Shown here piece after piece: positions 1 to 8,263 of a stretch of 55,549 bases of DNA. Under the pieces are notes generated by a model. The model ran no database searches. It had not been told where the DNA came from and saw nothing but the letters and a program-made list of their open reading frames with translations. Position numbers and translations under genes: made by a program. Numbering within the stretch: position 1 is the first letter of the stretch; each line of letters begins with the position of its first letter. Source of the stretch: Granulosicoccus sp. (GTDB lineage: Bacteria > Pseudomonadota > Gammaproteobacteria > Granulosicoccales > Granulosicoccaceae); assembly GCA_023300375.1 (NCBI GenBank), contig JALZWO010000031.1, positions 1 through 55,549 on the forward strand, read 5' to 3'.

Positions 1-33
<33 letters not shown>

Positions 34-35
34 TA

Positions 36-1292
36 TTACCCCTCGAGCGGATTGTACAATCGGTACCTGCGTTGATTGGCAATCTGATCGGCGACATGCT
101 TTGCATCATGCCAGACGCCCCAGATAAAACTTGATCCACGACGAGACTGCCAAGGCAAGCCTAAGAAATGAATGCCTGGCTCTGCGGAAACACCGCGTTG
201 ATGCTTTGGCGCACCCTTCTCATCAAATGCATCAACTTTCATCCACCCAAAGTCTTGACGAAAACCTGTTGCCCAAATAATCGTCGTGATTTTAGCCTCA
301 GCCAGATCTAACTCTCGGACAGGGTTGCTCATGCTGTCTGGATCAGCATAGACCCTTCTAGCCTCTGGCTCTTCAGGCAGATCAAGCCCATTTCGCTCCA
401 CATAGGCATCAGCGTCGTCCAGCATCTTTAAATAGTTAGCATCACCACTGGCAATGTTAGCTAATAGATCGTCAGCGAATGTCAGCTTGCCTGCATTGTA
501 GCTTTTAGTGAGACCAAGCAGTGTCATACCTTGCTCGGCAAGCTCTCGAAAGTTCATTGTTTTACCGCCATAAGCACCACTCACAGCGATAGTGACGTGT
601 TCTGTACCTGGCACCATTTCGGCAACATCCCACAACCCGAGAACACCAAGCCACCAACAAAAATCACGACCACGATAAGACCGTGGTGGACGATCATGTG
701 GCCCTATTGATAGATAGACACGCCTGCCAGCTCGCTGAAGCTCGTCCGCAATTTGTGCACCTGATGACCCTGCACCCACGACCATCACAGCCCCATCTAC
801 CAATTGATTTGGATTGCGATAATCGAATGAATGCATCTGTTTGACATCAGCATCCGAGGGCACCACTGGTGGAATAACAGGGTGCTGGAAGGCACCTGTG
901 GCGGCGACGATATTGTTAGCTTCAATAACACCTTGCGAGGTGTCCACTGTGAACCCTGGACGACCAACGTTTCTTGTCGCCTTCAACACCTCAACACCTG
1001 CTTTTACAGGAGCATCAATCATTTTTGCGTAGTCGTTCAGGTAGTCAGCAACCTGCTCCTTGGGGGCAAAGCCATCTGCGCTGGTCTGACTAAATTCCAT
1101 GCCCGGAAATCGATCGTGCCATGCAGGACCATTAGCTACAAGCGAATCCCATCGCCCCGAGCGCCAACGCTCAGCGACTCTCTCTTTCTCGAGAACAAGA
1201 TGAGGGATTCCGTTATTGCTCAAGTGTTCACTCATGGCAATACCAGCTTGGCCGGCGCCAACAACGAGTGTGTCTATTTTTTCAACTGACAT
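36..1292 (-). CDS. Flavin-containing monooxygenase / FAD-NAD(P)H oxidoreductase
   Basis: A 418-residue cytosolic flavoprotein. A Rossmann motif near residues 11-16 (GAGQAG) fits FAD binding, and a second near residue 172 (GAGSSG) fits NAD(P)H binding. Between them a GAFQHP segment resembles the degenerate FMO/Baeyer-Villiger fingerprint, and an ATGF segment typical of the family lies near the C-terminus. Such enzymes add one oxygen atom from O2 to soft nucleophiles (amines, sulfides) or to ketones. There is no signal peptide or membrane segment. The ATG start is followed immediately by the Rossmann strand, as is usual. It diverges from a polyamine deacetylase gene, so an amine substrate is possible, but that is inference from position only. 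The family is clear; the substrate is unknown. Confidence 0.85.
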   Translation of the reverse strand: MSVEKIDTLVVGAGQAGIAMSEHLSNNGIPHLVLEKERVAERWRSGRWDSLVANGPAWHDRFPGMEFSQTSADGFAPKEQVADYLNDYAKMIDAPVKAGVEVLKATRNVGRPGFTVDTSQGVIEANNIVAATGAFQHPVIPPVVPSDADVKQMHSFDYRNPNQLVDGAVMVVGAGSSGAQIADELQRAGRRVYLSIGPHDRPPRSYRGRDFCWWLGVLGLWDVAEMVPGTEHVTIAVSGAYGGKTMNFRELAEQGMTLLGLTKSYNAGKLTFADDLLANIASGDANYLKMLDDADAYVERNGLDLPEEPEARRVYADPDSMSNPVRELDLAEAKITTIIWATGFRQDFGWMKVDAFDEKGAPKHQRGVSAEPGIHFLGLPWQSRRGSSFIWGVWHDAKHVADQIANQRRYRLYNPLEG

Positions 1293-1372
1293 TTAGGAAT
1301 CTCTATTATCTAGCAACCTAAGTGTAACGTTTGCTCGCAACAATACACAATGTATGCTTGCAATATGATTAC

Positions 1373-1401
1373 TCGTTGATTTTTAATTTCTGAATCAACG
1401 A
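1373..1401. promoter_or_regulatory. Inverted repeat in divergent promoter region
   Basis: A perfect 9-bp dyad (TCGTTGATT and AATCAACGA) with an 11-base AT-rich spacer lies between the divergently transcribed monooxygenase and acetylpolyamine amidohydrolase genes. The placement suits a regulator-binding site for both genes. No regulator gene is adjacent, and I could not assign -35/-10 boxes with confidence. The rest of the 251-bp gap is AT-rich with nothing else recognisable. Confidence 0.35.
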
Positions 1402-1543
1402 ATATTAATTAGCTATCATTAAAAAAGGCATTGTTTAATCGGTATCGCGTGTAAATGCCAGATGTAGTAAACCTGAATGTATGCCACCAGTGAAATAATT
1501 GCTCCCAATGCTGCCTCCTTAACTACACGAGAACACGTCTGCT

Positions 1544-2569
1544 ATGAAAACCATCGCAAGTTCTGAGCACTCTCTGCACTTCCCGAAAGGCGAGCTCTCC
1601 GGTGGCGAATTGGTGCGACCTTACGAATGCCCAGAACGCTGGGATTACATTGTTCAAGCCTTATCAGCCAGTGGCTTTAGTGAGCCAGAAATGCCTTCGC
1701 CTCTTAACTTGACCACCCTCGGCAAGGTACACCACCAAAACTATCTGGACTTCTTAGCCACCGCGTGGGACCTATGGGAAGCCCAAGGCTTCAACGGTGA
1801 AGCAATACCCTCAGTCGTACCCGCAAGGCGCATGCAGCAACGTGAACCTGAGCATATTGATGGCAAGCTGGGCTTTTTTGCGATGGCCATTGAAACAGCA
1901 ATTACCCGTGGCTCGTACACCGCAGCTATCAGTAGTGCCGCGTGTGCTCAGACTGCAGCACTGTTATTTAATAACGGGGAAACTAGTGCTTTTGCCCTGT
2001 GCAGACCACCAGGCCATCATGCTGGTCTTGATCTGTACGGCGGTTACTGCTTTTTAAATAACGCCGCGATTGCAGCTCAGACTCTGCTGGACCAAGGTGC
2101 AACACGAGTGTCAATACTCGATGTTGATTTTCATCATGGCAATGGCACACAAGATATTTTCTACACGCGAGATGATGTTCAGTTTATATCGCTACATGGG
2201 GATCCCATGCATGCGTTTCCTCATTTTCTTGGATACAGCGATGAGACAGGTGAAGGCGCTGGTGAAGGTTTCAACCACAACTACCCTCTTCTACCGGGAA
2301 CGGCGTATGACGTCTGGGGTGCAGCCTTAAAAGATGCGCTGAAAAAAATTGAAGCTTACTCGCCAGATGTCATCGTGATATCACTGGGCGTTGATACCTT
2401 TGAGCGTGATCCCATCAGTTTTTTCAAACTGACCTCTGACGACTTTTCGCGCTACGGAAAACTACTGGCAAGTGCTGCCAAACCCACTTTATTTGTTATG
2501 GAAGGTGGTTATGCAGTGGAGGAAATCGGTATCAACACGTGCAACGTTCTGAGCGGCTTTGCCAGTTAA
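1544..2569 (+). CDS. aphA: Acetylpolyamine amidohydrolase (class II histone-deacetylase fold)
   Basis: A 341-residue zinc hydrolase that removes acetyl groups from N-acetylated polyamines such as acetylputrescine or acetylspermidine. It closely resembles, from memory, the Mycoplana ramosa enzyme in length and motif positions. Visible catalytic elements are the tandem histidines H158-H159 (RPPGHHAG), zinc ligands D195 and H197 in DVDFHHGNGT, the third ligand D284 in SLGVDTFE, and the transition-state tyrosine Y323 in MEGGYAV. The family's N-terminal GGE segment and the FPHFLGY loop are also present. No signal peptide is seen, so it is cytosolic. It is a single gene diverging from a flavin monooxygenase. 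Acetoin-utilisation (AcuC) or generic HDAC assignments are less likely given the ApAH-specific segments. Confidence 0.92.
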   Translation: MKTIASSEHSLHFPKGELSGGELVRPYECPERWDYIVQALSASGFSEPEMPSPLNLTTLGKVHHQNYLDFLATAWDLWEAQGFNGEAIPSVVPARRMQQREPEHIDGKLGFFAMAIETAITRGSYTAAISSAACAQTAALLFNNGETSAFALCRPPGHHAGLDLYGGYCFLNNAAIAAQTLLDQGATRVSILDVDFHHGNGTQDIFYTRDDVQFISLHGDPMHAFPHFLGYSDETGEGAGEGFNHNYPLLPGTAYDVWGAALKDALKKIEAYSPDVIVISLGVDTFERDPISFFKLTSDDFSRYGKLLASAAKPTLFVMEGGYAVEEIGINTCNVLSGFAS

Positions 2570-2689
2570 AATTCTAAGCTTGAGTTGATCGTCCCATGCA
2601 GATTGTCTGCTGTAATCTAAGCAACCTTTAAGGAACGTAGCGAGGACGAAAAACAAACACGTTTTAGGTGCGGGACAACAACTCAAAAC

Positions 2690-3595
2690 CTAGTTCAAAT
2701 CCATTCTTTCGAAACTCAACTGAGCAACAATCTGTGGCGTGTTTGTTGGCAGGTAAACACCAGTAGCGTCATCGTAGGCAACAAACGCGATAGGGTTGGC
2801 GGGGATAATGTCTGGTCCTCCCATAACGGGTGTTATGTCAGATTTGGTGCCAGCATCGTAGAGCGGTAAGTCAACGCTGAGCGTCGCTGCCCAACCGTTG
2901 TCGTCGAGCAACGATAAACCCGATACACCCACAAACCAATCTGGGCTCGGCCCAAGCATAGTGATCATGCTTACCAATGGCCAGTCAAGGTTCATATCAA
3001 TATCAAAGCTCAATTCGCCTGCTACCCCATTAATGCTGGCATTCGTAAATTCACGGATTTCGATCATTGAATCCGCTGTGCCATTTGCGATTGCAGGTGC
3101 CACCTCGTCAAACAATAGCTGATCAATCAAACCAGCCTCTGCTACGTCTTCTATACCACTGCTAGCCACTTCACCAGCATCCCAGAAAGACACCGCCATA
3201 TTATGTGTTGCCCCGCCAATCAATGACAGGTGCGCCCCATCAGGAAAAGCTTGAGGGAATTCATCAACGCCCCAATAATTTTTTAAGGTGACACGATATT
3301 GGGCCTGGGTTGCTAAAGCAGGATCGACAAATCCCGCCCGCTCTGCAGAATCAGAATCAGAATCAGAATCAGAATCAGTGTCAGTGTCAGTGTCAGTGTC
3401 AGTGTCAGTGTCAGTGTCAGTGTCAGTGTCAGTGTCAGTGCCAGTGCCAAAGTCAGTGCCAAAGTCAGAGGCTACTATCAGCTGGTCAGTGGGATCACTC
3501 AACAGTGAATCATTGTCGGAGCCAGAGCCCCCACCACAGCCCGCAAGGAACAAACTACAAACAGTCAGCGTTATCAGTGAGTTTCTAATGTTCAT
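2690..3595 (-). CDS. Spondin_N-domain lipoprotein with Asp-Thr/Asp-Ser linker
   Basis: I place the start at the ATG at 3595 (301 aa), because it gives a normal lipoprotein signal: charged n-region, hydrophobic core, lipobox LFLAGC. An earlier in-frame codon would add four residues. After the lipidated Cys comes a Gly/Ser stretch, then a low-complexity linker of alternating Asp with Thr/Ser. From about residue 100 there is a Spondin_N-type domain: the GATHN segment and PSPDWFVGVSGL are diagnostic, with an aspartate-rich strand following. Spondin_N domains adopt a C2-like fold and are found in extracellular matrix proteins and in bacterial surface lipoproteins; bacterial function is not established. 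It is probably anchored in the outer membrane. The linker is encoded by a hexanucleotide microsatellite. Confidence 0.85.
   Translation of the reverse strand: MNIRNSLITLTVCSLFLAGCGGGSGSDNDSLLSDPTDQLIVASDFGTDFGTGTDTDTDTDTDTDTDTDTDTDTDSDSDSDSDSAERAGFVDPALATQAQYRVTLKNYWGVDEFPQAFPDGAHLSLIGGATHNMAVSFWDAGEVASSGIEDVAEAGLIDQLLFDEVAPAIANGTADSMIEIREFTNASINGVAGELSFDIDMNLDWPLVSMITMLGPSPDWFVGVSGLSLLDDNGWAATLSVDLPLYDAGTKSDITPVMGGPDIIPANPIAFVAYDDATGVYLPTNTPQIVAQLSFERMDLN
3348..3449. repeat. In-frame hexanucleotide microsatellite (Asp-Ser / Asp-Thr linker)
   Basis: On the plus strand there are five GAATCA units, ten GTGTCA units and two GTGCCA units. On the coding (minus) strand these encode the Asp-Ser and Asp-Thr dipeptide linker of the Spondin_N lipoprotein. 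Six-base units keep frame when copies are gained or lost. Confidence 0.95.
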
Positions 3596-3802
3596 AATCG
3601 CTAGCACACAATTGAGGTGTTGTGATAAGTATAACGATCTTGTAATAAAAAGGAAGAGACACAGTAGGTAAAACTACCTCATTCAGCGTTAGTTGCCAGT
3701 TAATCAACCAGAAAAAGTCAAGATATTGACTTTTTTGAGCCAACCACCCGCCAACCAACTCACTCACCCCTCAACATTAGGAATTAATTGAGCGGAGCGC
3801 CT

Positions 3803-4330
3803 CTACTCAAGCTCTGCGACAATCACCGGTATGCTCTGAGTTTCATTACTCAATGTCACTTCACCATCATCTATGATGCATTGCAGTTTCATATGACGAT
3901 CGAGTAAGGCCTCAACCCCGTCTGCATCAATATGAAAAACACCCAGATTCGCATGTCGAGATAGTGACTTGCGGCTTTGTTCCCACCATATCGTCGATTT
4001 CCGCGCCTGATACGTGTAGATGCGCACCTGCTTTGATCGACCACACGCCTTGCGGATACGCTTTTCATCGACTTGTCCAAAATCCACCCACAATTCAATT
4101 TCATCAGACAAGGTTTTCTGCCACAACTCGGGTTCACCATCGACCGCTAATCCTTTGGTAAAACCAAGATGCTCATGAGCATTCAACGCAAACGCAATAA
4201 TTCTAACCAGAAGCCGGAATGCAGTTTCTGAAGGGTGCATCGCCACGGTGAGTTCGTGACTTTGGTAGTACTGCCGGTCCATATCAGTAATATCAAGGGA
4301 CACTTTATGAATGCTTGCGCTCAATGCCAT
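3803..4330 (-). CDS. yaeQ: YaeQ family protein
   Basis: A 175-residue soluble protein of the YaeQ family, which has a PD-(D/E)XK nuclease-like fold but no settled biochemical role (the E. coli protein was reported as a suppressor affecting transcription antitermination in RfaH mutants). I chose the internal ATG at 4330, since the translation from there (MALSASIHK) aligns with the usual YaeQ N-terminus; upstream codons would add 29 unrelated residues. Family features visible are the HPSET segment, LGFTKGL, the DEIELWVDFGQ strand, the RIRKACGRS segment and the IWW motif. It lies about 190 bp downstream of an ABC binding-protein gene with a terminator-like hairpin between, so it is probably transcribed separately. 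Confidence 0.93.
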   Translation of the reverse strand: MALSASIHKVSLDITDMDRQYYQSHELTVAMHPSETAFRLLVRIIAFALNAHEHLGFTKGLAVDGEPELWQKTLSDEIELWVDFGQVDEKRIRKACGRSKQVRIYTYQARKSTIWWEQSRKSLSRHANLGVFHIDADGVEALLDRHMKLQCIIDDGEVTLSNETQSIPVIVAELE

Positions 4331-4404
4331 GTAATGATGTCGCCAATCAAAGTGATAGAGAGAACGCAGTGTAACCGAAAGACCGTTTGCCACTGTGAAC
4401 GCAA

Positions 4405-4440
4405 AAAGGCAAAGCACGCAATGCCGCGAACTTTGCCTTT
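4405..4440 (-). terminator. Rho-independent terminator of the LuxP-like ABC operon
   Basis: A perfect 10-bp inverted repeat (AAAGGCAAAG and CTTTGCCTTT, 16-base loop). Read on the minus strand, the distal arm runs straight into a T tract (CCTTTTTGC). It sits about 80 bases downstream of the binding-protein stop codon at 4520 and before the yaeQ start. Confidence 0.6.
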
Positions 4441-4519
4441 ACGTTACCACCAATTATCTGGGCTACGAGTTAGACGCATGCTCTGCTTATGCGCCTCAGA
4501 CGAAGCACCTGCAAACGCC

Positions 4520-5668
4520 TTATCTTTCTAATGCACCAACTCCTGAGAATCTAAATGCCTCTTCTTCAAGGTTGCCAATCTCTTCATCACTCATCTGGTC
4601 ATGTGCCACAAGAATACGTCCCATAAATACCAGAGGTAATTCGTCCTCACGCCCTTCCAAATGATACTTAATAGATTCTGCTGCTGCTGCACCCACATCA
4701 TCGCCAATGCGCATAGGTGTGGCATTAATTTCTTTGCGACGAATAGCATCAAGCTCAAGCCCAGTGCCACCCCAACCTGTTGAAAAAATATCGCCCTCGC
4801 GCTCAGCACCAATCAATGCCTCCATCGAACCCATCGACATTGCCGTATTAGCATTATGTATGACGGTAACTTCAGGGTATGCCTGAAGAATCAGATTGGT
4901 TCCGGCAAAACCACCTTCACGAGAGTAATCTCCGTAGTGCTCATAAGCCATTTTCCAGCCTGCTTTCTCCTCAATGCATTTTTTGAAATCGCCTGAACGT
5001 TGGTTGTCAGTGATGCCAGGAATGCCTCGAATCAGCGCATAAGTGACATCATTACCCAAGCGCTCAGCCATATAGTCGCAAATATTCAACGCACCCAACG
5101 TTGATGAGAAATCAAACCAGCCAGCGGGCTGCTTTTCAAATTGCTTGAGTGGAGTATGAAATGCCCAGACAAACGTTTTGAAGTCTTCATTTTTTGATAA
5201 ACGATCAATATTGTCAGCTTGAGTGGCAAGCTCTGATGGACCAAAGACAACAAAGTCATACAGATCGCTGTCTTGTAGAAGCTGCTCGGTGTAAGTGCTT
5301 TGCAAGGAGTGTTCAATCTGACGTGAAGCAAACTCAGTAGTCTCGTATTCGATGCCAAGCTGATCCATTCTCTTGGTAAAGGCAAGGTATGCCCGCGCCC
5401 AGAAATCTGACACATCAGCTGAAGGATAGACTAGTGCAATTCGGACAGGCCCGTCTTGCTCTACGCTGAGCTGCACCGCCTCAGTGGCAACGACTTCTTG
5501 AAGCGTCTCGACAGTGCCAGGTACATTAACCTCTTCCGGGAACCAGTAATCGCGCTCGGCGATATCAGGCAGTTCCTTGAGCGGGAGTGTGTCAGACCAT
5601 GCAGGTGTCATGCTGCCAAAAGCGACCGCAAGTACCACGCTGCTGACCAGTGTTAAATTACATTTCAT
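4520..5668 (-). CDS. LuxP-like sugar-type periplasmic binding protein
   Basis: A 382-residue exported binding protein of the ribose/galactose (Peripla_BP_4) class, with a signal peptide ending near AWS-D25. Compared from memory with the Vibrio harveyi autoinducer-2 receptor LuxP, several segments match closely: the VSDFW region (residues 86-90), TGWGG near 297-301, MRIGDD near 319-324, and the final AFRFS. Of the LuxP ligand contacts, Ser, Trp, Arg, Trp and Arg appear kept (S87, W90, R224, W299, R320), but the Gln position is Asp (D85) and the Asn and Asp contacts differ. The ligand is therefore probably a sugar-like diol, not certainly AI-2. It is the last gene of a leftward ABC cluster, 214 bases after the permease, with its own ribosome site (GAGGAAGAGA). 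Confidence 0.85.
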   Translation of the reverse strand: MKCNLTLVSSVVLAVAFGSMTPAWSDTLPLKELPDIAERDYWFPEEVNVPGTVETLQEVVATEAVQLSVEQDGPVRIALVYPSADVSDFWARAYLAFTKRMDQLGIEYETTEFASRQIEHSLQSTYTEQLLQDSDLYDFVVFGPSELATQADNIDRLSKNEDFKTFVWAFHTPLKQFEKQPAGWFDFSSTLGALNICDYMAERLGNDVTYALIRGIPGITDNQRSGDFKKCIEEKAGWKMAYEHYGDYSREGGFAGTNLILQAYPEVTVIHNANTAMSMGSMEALIGAEREGDIFSTGWGGTGLELDAIRRKEINATPMRIGDDVGAAAAESIKYHLEGREDELPLVFMGRILVAHDQMSDEEIGNLEEEAFRFSGVGALER

Positions 5669-5882
5669 GCGTTTTCTCTTCCTCGAAAATAGCGGACAAA
5701 ATTGCGCTTTGCTCTATCGGTGGCGAAGGTCAATGTGCTCGCTGGTTATGCGATAAAAATCGCTGTATCGGTTTTGACGTAATTAGGCTTCTAAGGTACT
5801 TCCTGTGTTCACCGCAAAATGCCGGTAGTTAAACTAAAAAACGAGTAGCCAATCTAAAATGGACAGCGCATGCGATGTGAAG

Positions 5883-7013
5883 CTAACGTACAGCCGTTGT
5901 CTCGCCAGCGAACATCCATCCGAGTAAAAACAGTGACCCGATAATGAGGGTCAGAAACAGCAGAAACTTACCCAGACGGCGATTTTCGGGCGACATCAAT
6001 GCCTCCTTGAAGCTGCCTTGTCCGTCTCGATCCTTTTGTTGCATCCAAGTATAAAACGCTACCGACGATATAATGACAACGCCTGACGCCACAGACTGCC
6101 AGAAAAATTCGATACGCAAAGTGACAAGCGCATTAAGCATCATAGCCAGTAATAGAACACCAGCAAGTGATCCAATAATTGAGCCGCGTCCACCGAACAG
6201 CGATGTGCCCCCAACAACAACAGCAGCAATAACATGAAGATTAAAAAACGGTGCGGAGGTTGCTTGGATGGCGTTTAGTTTGCCCGCAAGCATGACTCCG
6301 GCAAGTCCAGCCATAGCGCCCATTAGCACATAAACGTACACCTTGTAGCGATTAACAGGGACGCCTGTGAGTTCAGCGGCTTCTGGATTTGAACCGATGG
6401 CAATAGCATATCTGCCCAACCTTGTTCGGGTATAAATGAAGTAACCGAGCACCAGTGTGCTCAGACCAATAACAACGGGTACCGGGAGAAATCCAGGAAT
6501 GGCACCACGTCCGATGGCAACGATCTCTTCAGGAAAACGCGACAGCACCACCCCCTTGGCCAGCACCAAGGCTAATCCGCGGTAAACAAGATCCATTGCC
6601 ACGGTACCGATCAGATCAGGTACACGAAGACGAGTGATGATCAGTCCATTTATCAGTCCACACAGTGCACCAAGACTAATGGCAATAGAGACCCCTGCCC
6701 ACCAAGGGAAGCCATAAGACTTGACCATGTAACCCATGATGATTGCCGTCAATGCGGCAACAGAGCCGATGGAAAGATCAATGCCACGAGTAGTAATGAC
6801 GAGTGTCATAGCCATAGCCATAGGCATATAAAGCGCAGCATCTTTGAGAATAATATCGAAGTTTGATACGCGAAAATAACGCGCAGGCTCCAACAGTGCC
6901 ATGAATATCAGTAAAGCGGCGATCATGACCATCGGTCCTAGCAGGGACAGATAACGATCAAGTTTTTCGCGACGTGATAAGCCTTTGGTTAAATCGGACG
7001 TTTGCTCACTCAT
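5883..7013 (-). CDS. Sugar ABC transporter permease (RbsC/FrcC type)
   Basis: An inner-membrane permease of about 376 residues in the BPD_transp_2 (ribose/fructose) family. I chose the ATG at 7013, which overlaps the end of the ATPase gene by 8 bases and so suggests coupled translation; an upstream in-frame codon at 7076 would add 21 unlikely residues. About eight to ten hydrophobic segments are visible, with the family's conserved glycine-rich loop (GTSLFGGRGS) near the C-terminal third and an RGIDLSIGS segment early on. It should work with the single-domain ATPase upstream and the LuxP-like binding protein downstream. Confidence 0.88.
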   Translation of the reverse strand: MSEQTSDLTKGLSRREKLDRYLSLLGPMVMIAALLIFMALLEPARYFRVSNFDIILKDAALYMPMAMAMTLVITTRGIDLSIGSVAALTAIIMGYMVKSYGFPWWAGVSIAISLGALCGLINGLIITRLRVPDLIGTVAMDLVYRGLALVLAKGVVLSRFPEEIVAIGRGAIPGFLPVPVVIGLSTLVLGYFIYTRTRLGRYAIAIGSNPEAAELTGVPVNRYKVYVYVLMGAMAGLAGVMLAGKLNAIQATSAPFFNLHVIAAVVVGGTSLFGGRGSIIGSLAGVLLLAMMLNALVTLRIEFFWQSVASGVVIISSVAFYTWMQQKDRDGQGSFKEALMSPENRRLGKFLLFLTLIIGSLFLLGWMFAGETTAVR

Positions 7014-7800
7014 GCGCCGACGCTCCATCGGTTTGGGCTTGTCCTGCTGGCGCACCCACCATAATGCCCAACACACTTGTGGTGTCGCTATCGCGCGTGT
7101 TTACCACATCGGCACGTCGCCCACGCCGCATAATTTGTATGCGATCTGATATGGCGAACACATCATCAAGGCTATGCGAAATAACAATAACACCCAGACC
7201 CTGTTCTCGAACAGCTTCTATTAGTTTGAGTGTACGCGCCGTTTCTCGAGGGCCTAGAGCTGCTGTAGGTTCGTCCATTACCAGCACCTTCAAACCTGAG
7301 TGATAAACCGCACGTGCAATAGCAATAGCCTGTCGTTGTCCACCAGACAAACTATCAGTAGACACCTCCATACTTCGCAACGTAACACCGAGTCGCTCTT
7401 GCAGTGTTCGTTCAGCCTCTTCACGCATACGGCGATTGTCGAGAATTTCTAATCCAAGAAATTTTTTTGTCAGTTCACTACCTAGAAACATGTTGGCTGC
7501 CGGAGTGAGATGATCTGCTAGTGCCAGCGTCTGGTATACCGCATCAATACCATGTTCAATAGCATCAGAATGGCTATTCATAACCAGTGGTTGGCCGCTA
7601 AGTGCGATGGTGCCTTCCGTGGGGCGAAGCACGCCCGTGAGTATCTTGATCAGTGTGGATTTACCAGCACCGTTGTCACCAACGATAGCAAGCACCTCAC
7701 CCGCATTAAGTTCAAGATCTACATCTTCGAGCGCTGTAACACCACCGAAGCGTTTGGTAATACCCCGCATTTGAATAAGTGGCGGCAAATCTGGCGACAT
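7006..7800 (-). CDS. Sugar ABC transporter ATP-binding protein, single domain (FrcA type)
   Basis: A 264-residue ABC ATPase with Walker A GDNGAGKS (near 42-49), signature LSGGQRQA, Walker B VLVMDEP and an H-loop histidine in VISHSL. Ribose-type importers usually have a duplicated ATPase of about 500 residues; this one has only one nucleotide-binding domain, as in the fructose transporter FrcA, so it must dimerise. It is the first gene of the leftward operon ATPase, permease, binding protein. A 12-bp palindrome lies about 80 bases upstream and may be the operator. Confidence 0.9.
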   Translation of the reverse strand: MSPDLPPLIQMRGITKRFGGVTALEDVDLELNAGEVLAIVGDNGAGKSTLIKILTGVLRPTEGTIALSGQPLVMNSHSDAIEHGIDAVYQTLALADHLTPAANMFLGSELTKKFLGLEILDNRRMREEAERTLQERLGVTLRSMEVSTDSLSGGQRQAIAIARAVYHSGLKVLVMDEPTAALGPRETARTLKLIEAVREQGLGVIVISHSLDDVFAISDRIQIMRRGRRADVVNTRDSDTTSVLGIMVGAPAGQAQTDGASAHE

Positions 7801-7877
7801 AAAACAACCTCTTCACAAGCGATACAGCGAGTTGGCCTCAGCAAATACAGCTAGTTATATGAACAGAAAAACTAAGA

Positions 7878-7889
7878 GTTACCGGTAAC
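7878..7889. promoter_or_regulatory. 12-bp palindrome, candidate LacI/GalR-family operator
   Basis: The perfect palindrome GTTACCGGTAAC lies about 80 bases upstream of the ABC ATPase start. A central CG with AT-flanked symmetric arms is typical of LacI/GalR-family operators, and it resembles the E. coli gluconate regulator site. No LacI-family gene is in the window, so the regulator would be encoded elsewhere. Confidence 0.5.
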
Positions 7890-8116
7890 ATTACAGCATT
7901 TCAGTAGAATGTGGGCAACTTGTGTTGACATTAAACTCTTGACGCGATGCCCGTTATTTCAATCACTGTTTTTGATCTCTAACATAGACAGAAACAGAAA
8001 CAGAAACAAGCCAAGAATTCAACAAATTTTGATGCATCACCTGCCGAGCAAGTAATAGCTAAAGTAAACTATTAATTGATATCACATCCATTGATCGCTA
8101 AGCCATACAAGAAATT

Positions 8117-8233
8117 ATGATGACAACGCCTTCTATTAAAAGCAACACTCGCTATGTTGTTGGACTTGCAGACAACCTGCAGGATGAACTAGTCACTGAG
8201 CAGAAATTTGTACAGTTCAGAACGCAACAATGA
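8117..8233 (+). CDS. Possible 38-residue small protein
   Basis: An open frame of 38 codons beginning with two ATGs and ending TGA, 30 bases before the membrane-protein gene. The peptide is mixed in composition with no signal or membrane segment. There is no strong ribosome site, and I recognise no relative. It could be a leader peptide, a small gene or chance. Confidence 0.2.
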   Translation: MMTTPSIKSNTRYVVGLADNLQDELVTEQKFVQFRTQQ

Positions 8234-8263
8234 ATACAAACACATGCGATACCAATCGCTCGT

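Larger units (their letters stand above)
7801..8263. other. 463-bp divergent intergenic region
   Basis: This region separates the leftward ABC operon from the rightward membrane-protein gene. It holds the palindrome at 7878-7889, three copies of an ACAGAA hexamer around 7987-8008, and a possible 38-codon frame at 8117-8233. Otherwise it is AT-rich with no convincing gene or RNA. Confidence 0.6.

Noticed and set aside
3310-3671. Plus-strand frames encoding Gln-Cys or Ser-Glu/Ser-Val repeats
   Set aside because: They are read-through of the hexanucleotide tract opposite the Spondin_N lipoprotein; composition is pure repeat.
4395-4664. Plus-strand frames between yaeQ and the LuxP-like gene
   Set aside because: They run antisense through the terminator hairpin and the binding-protein 3' end and lack protein-like composition.
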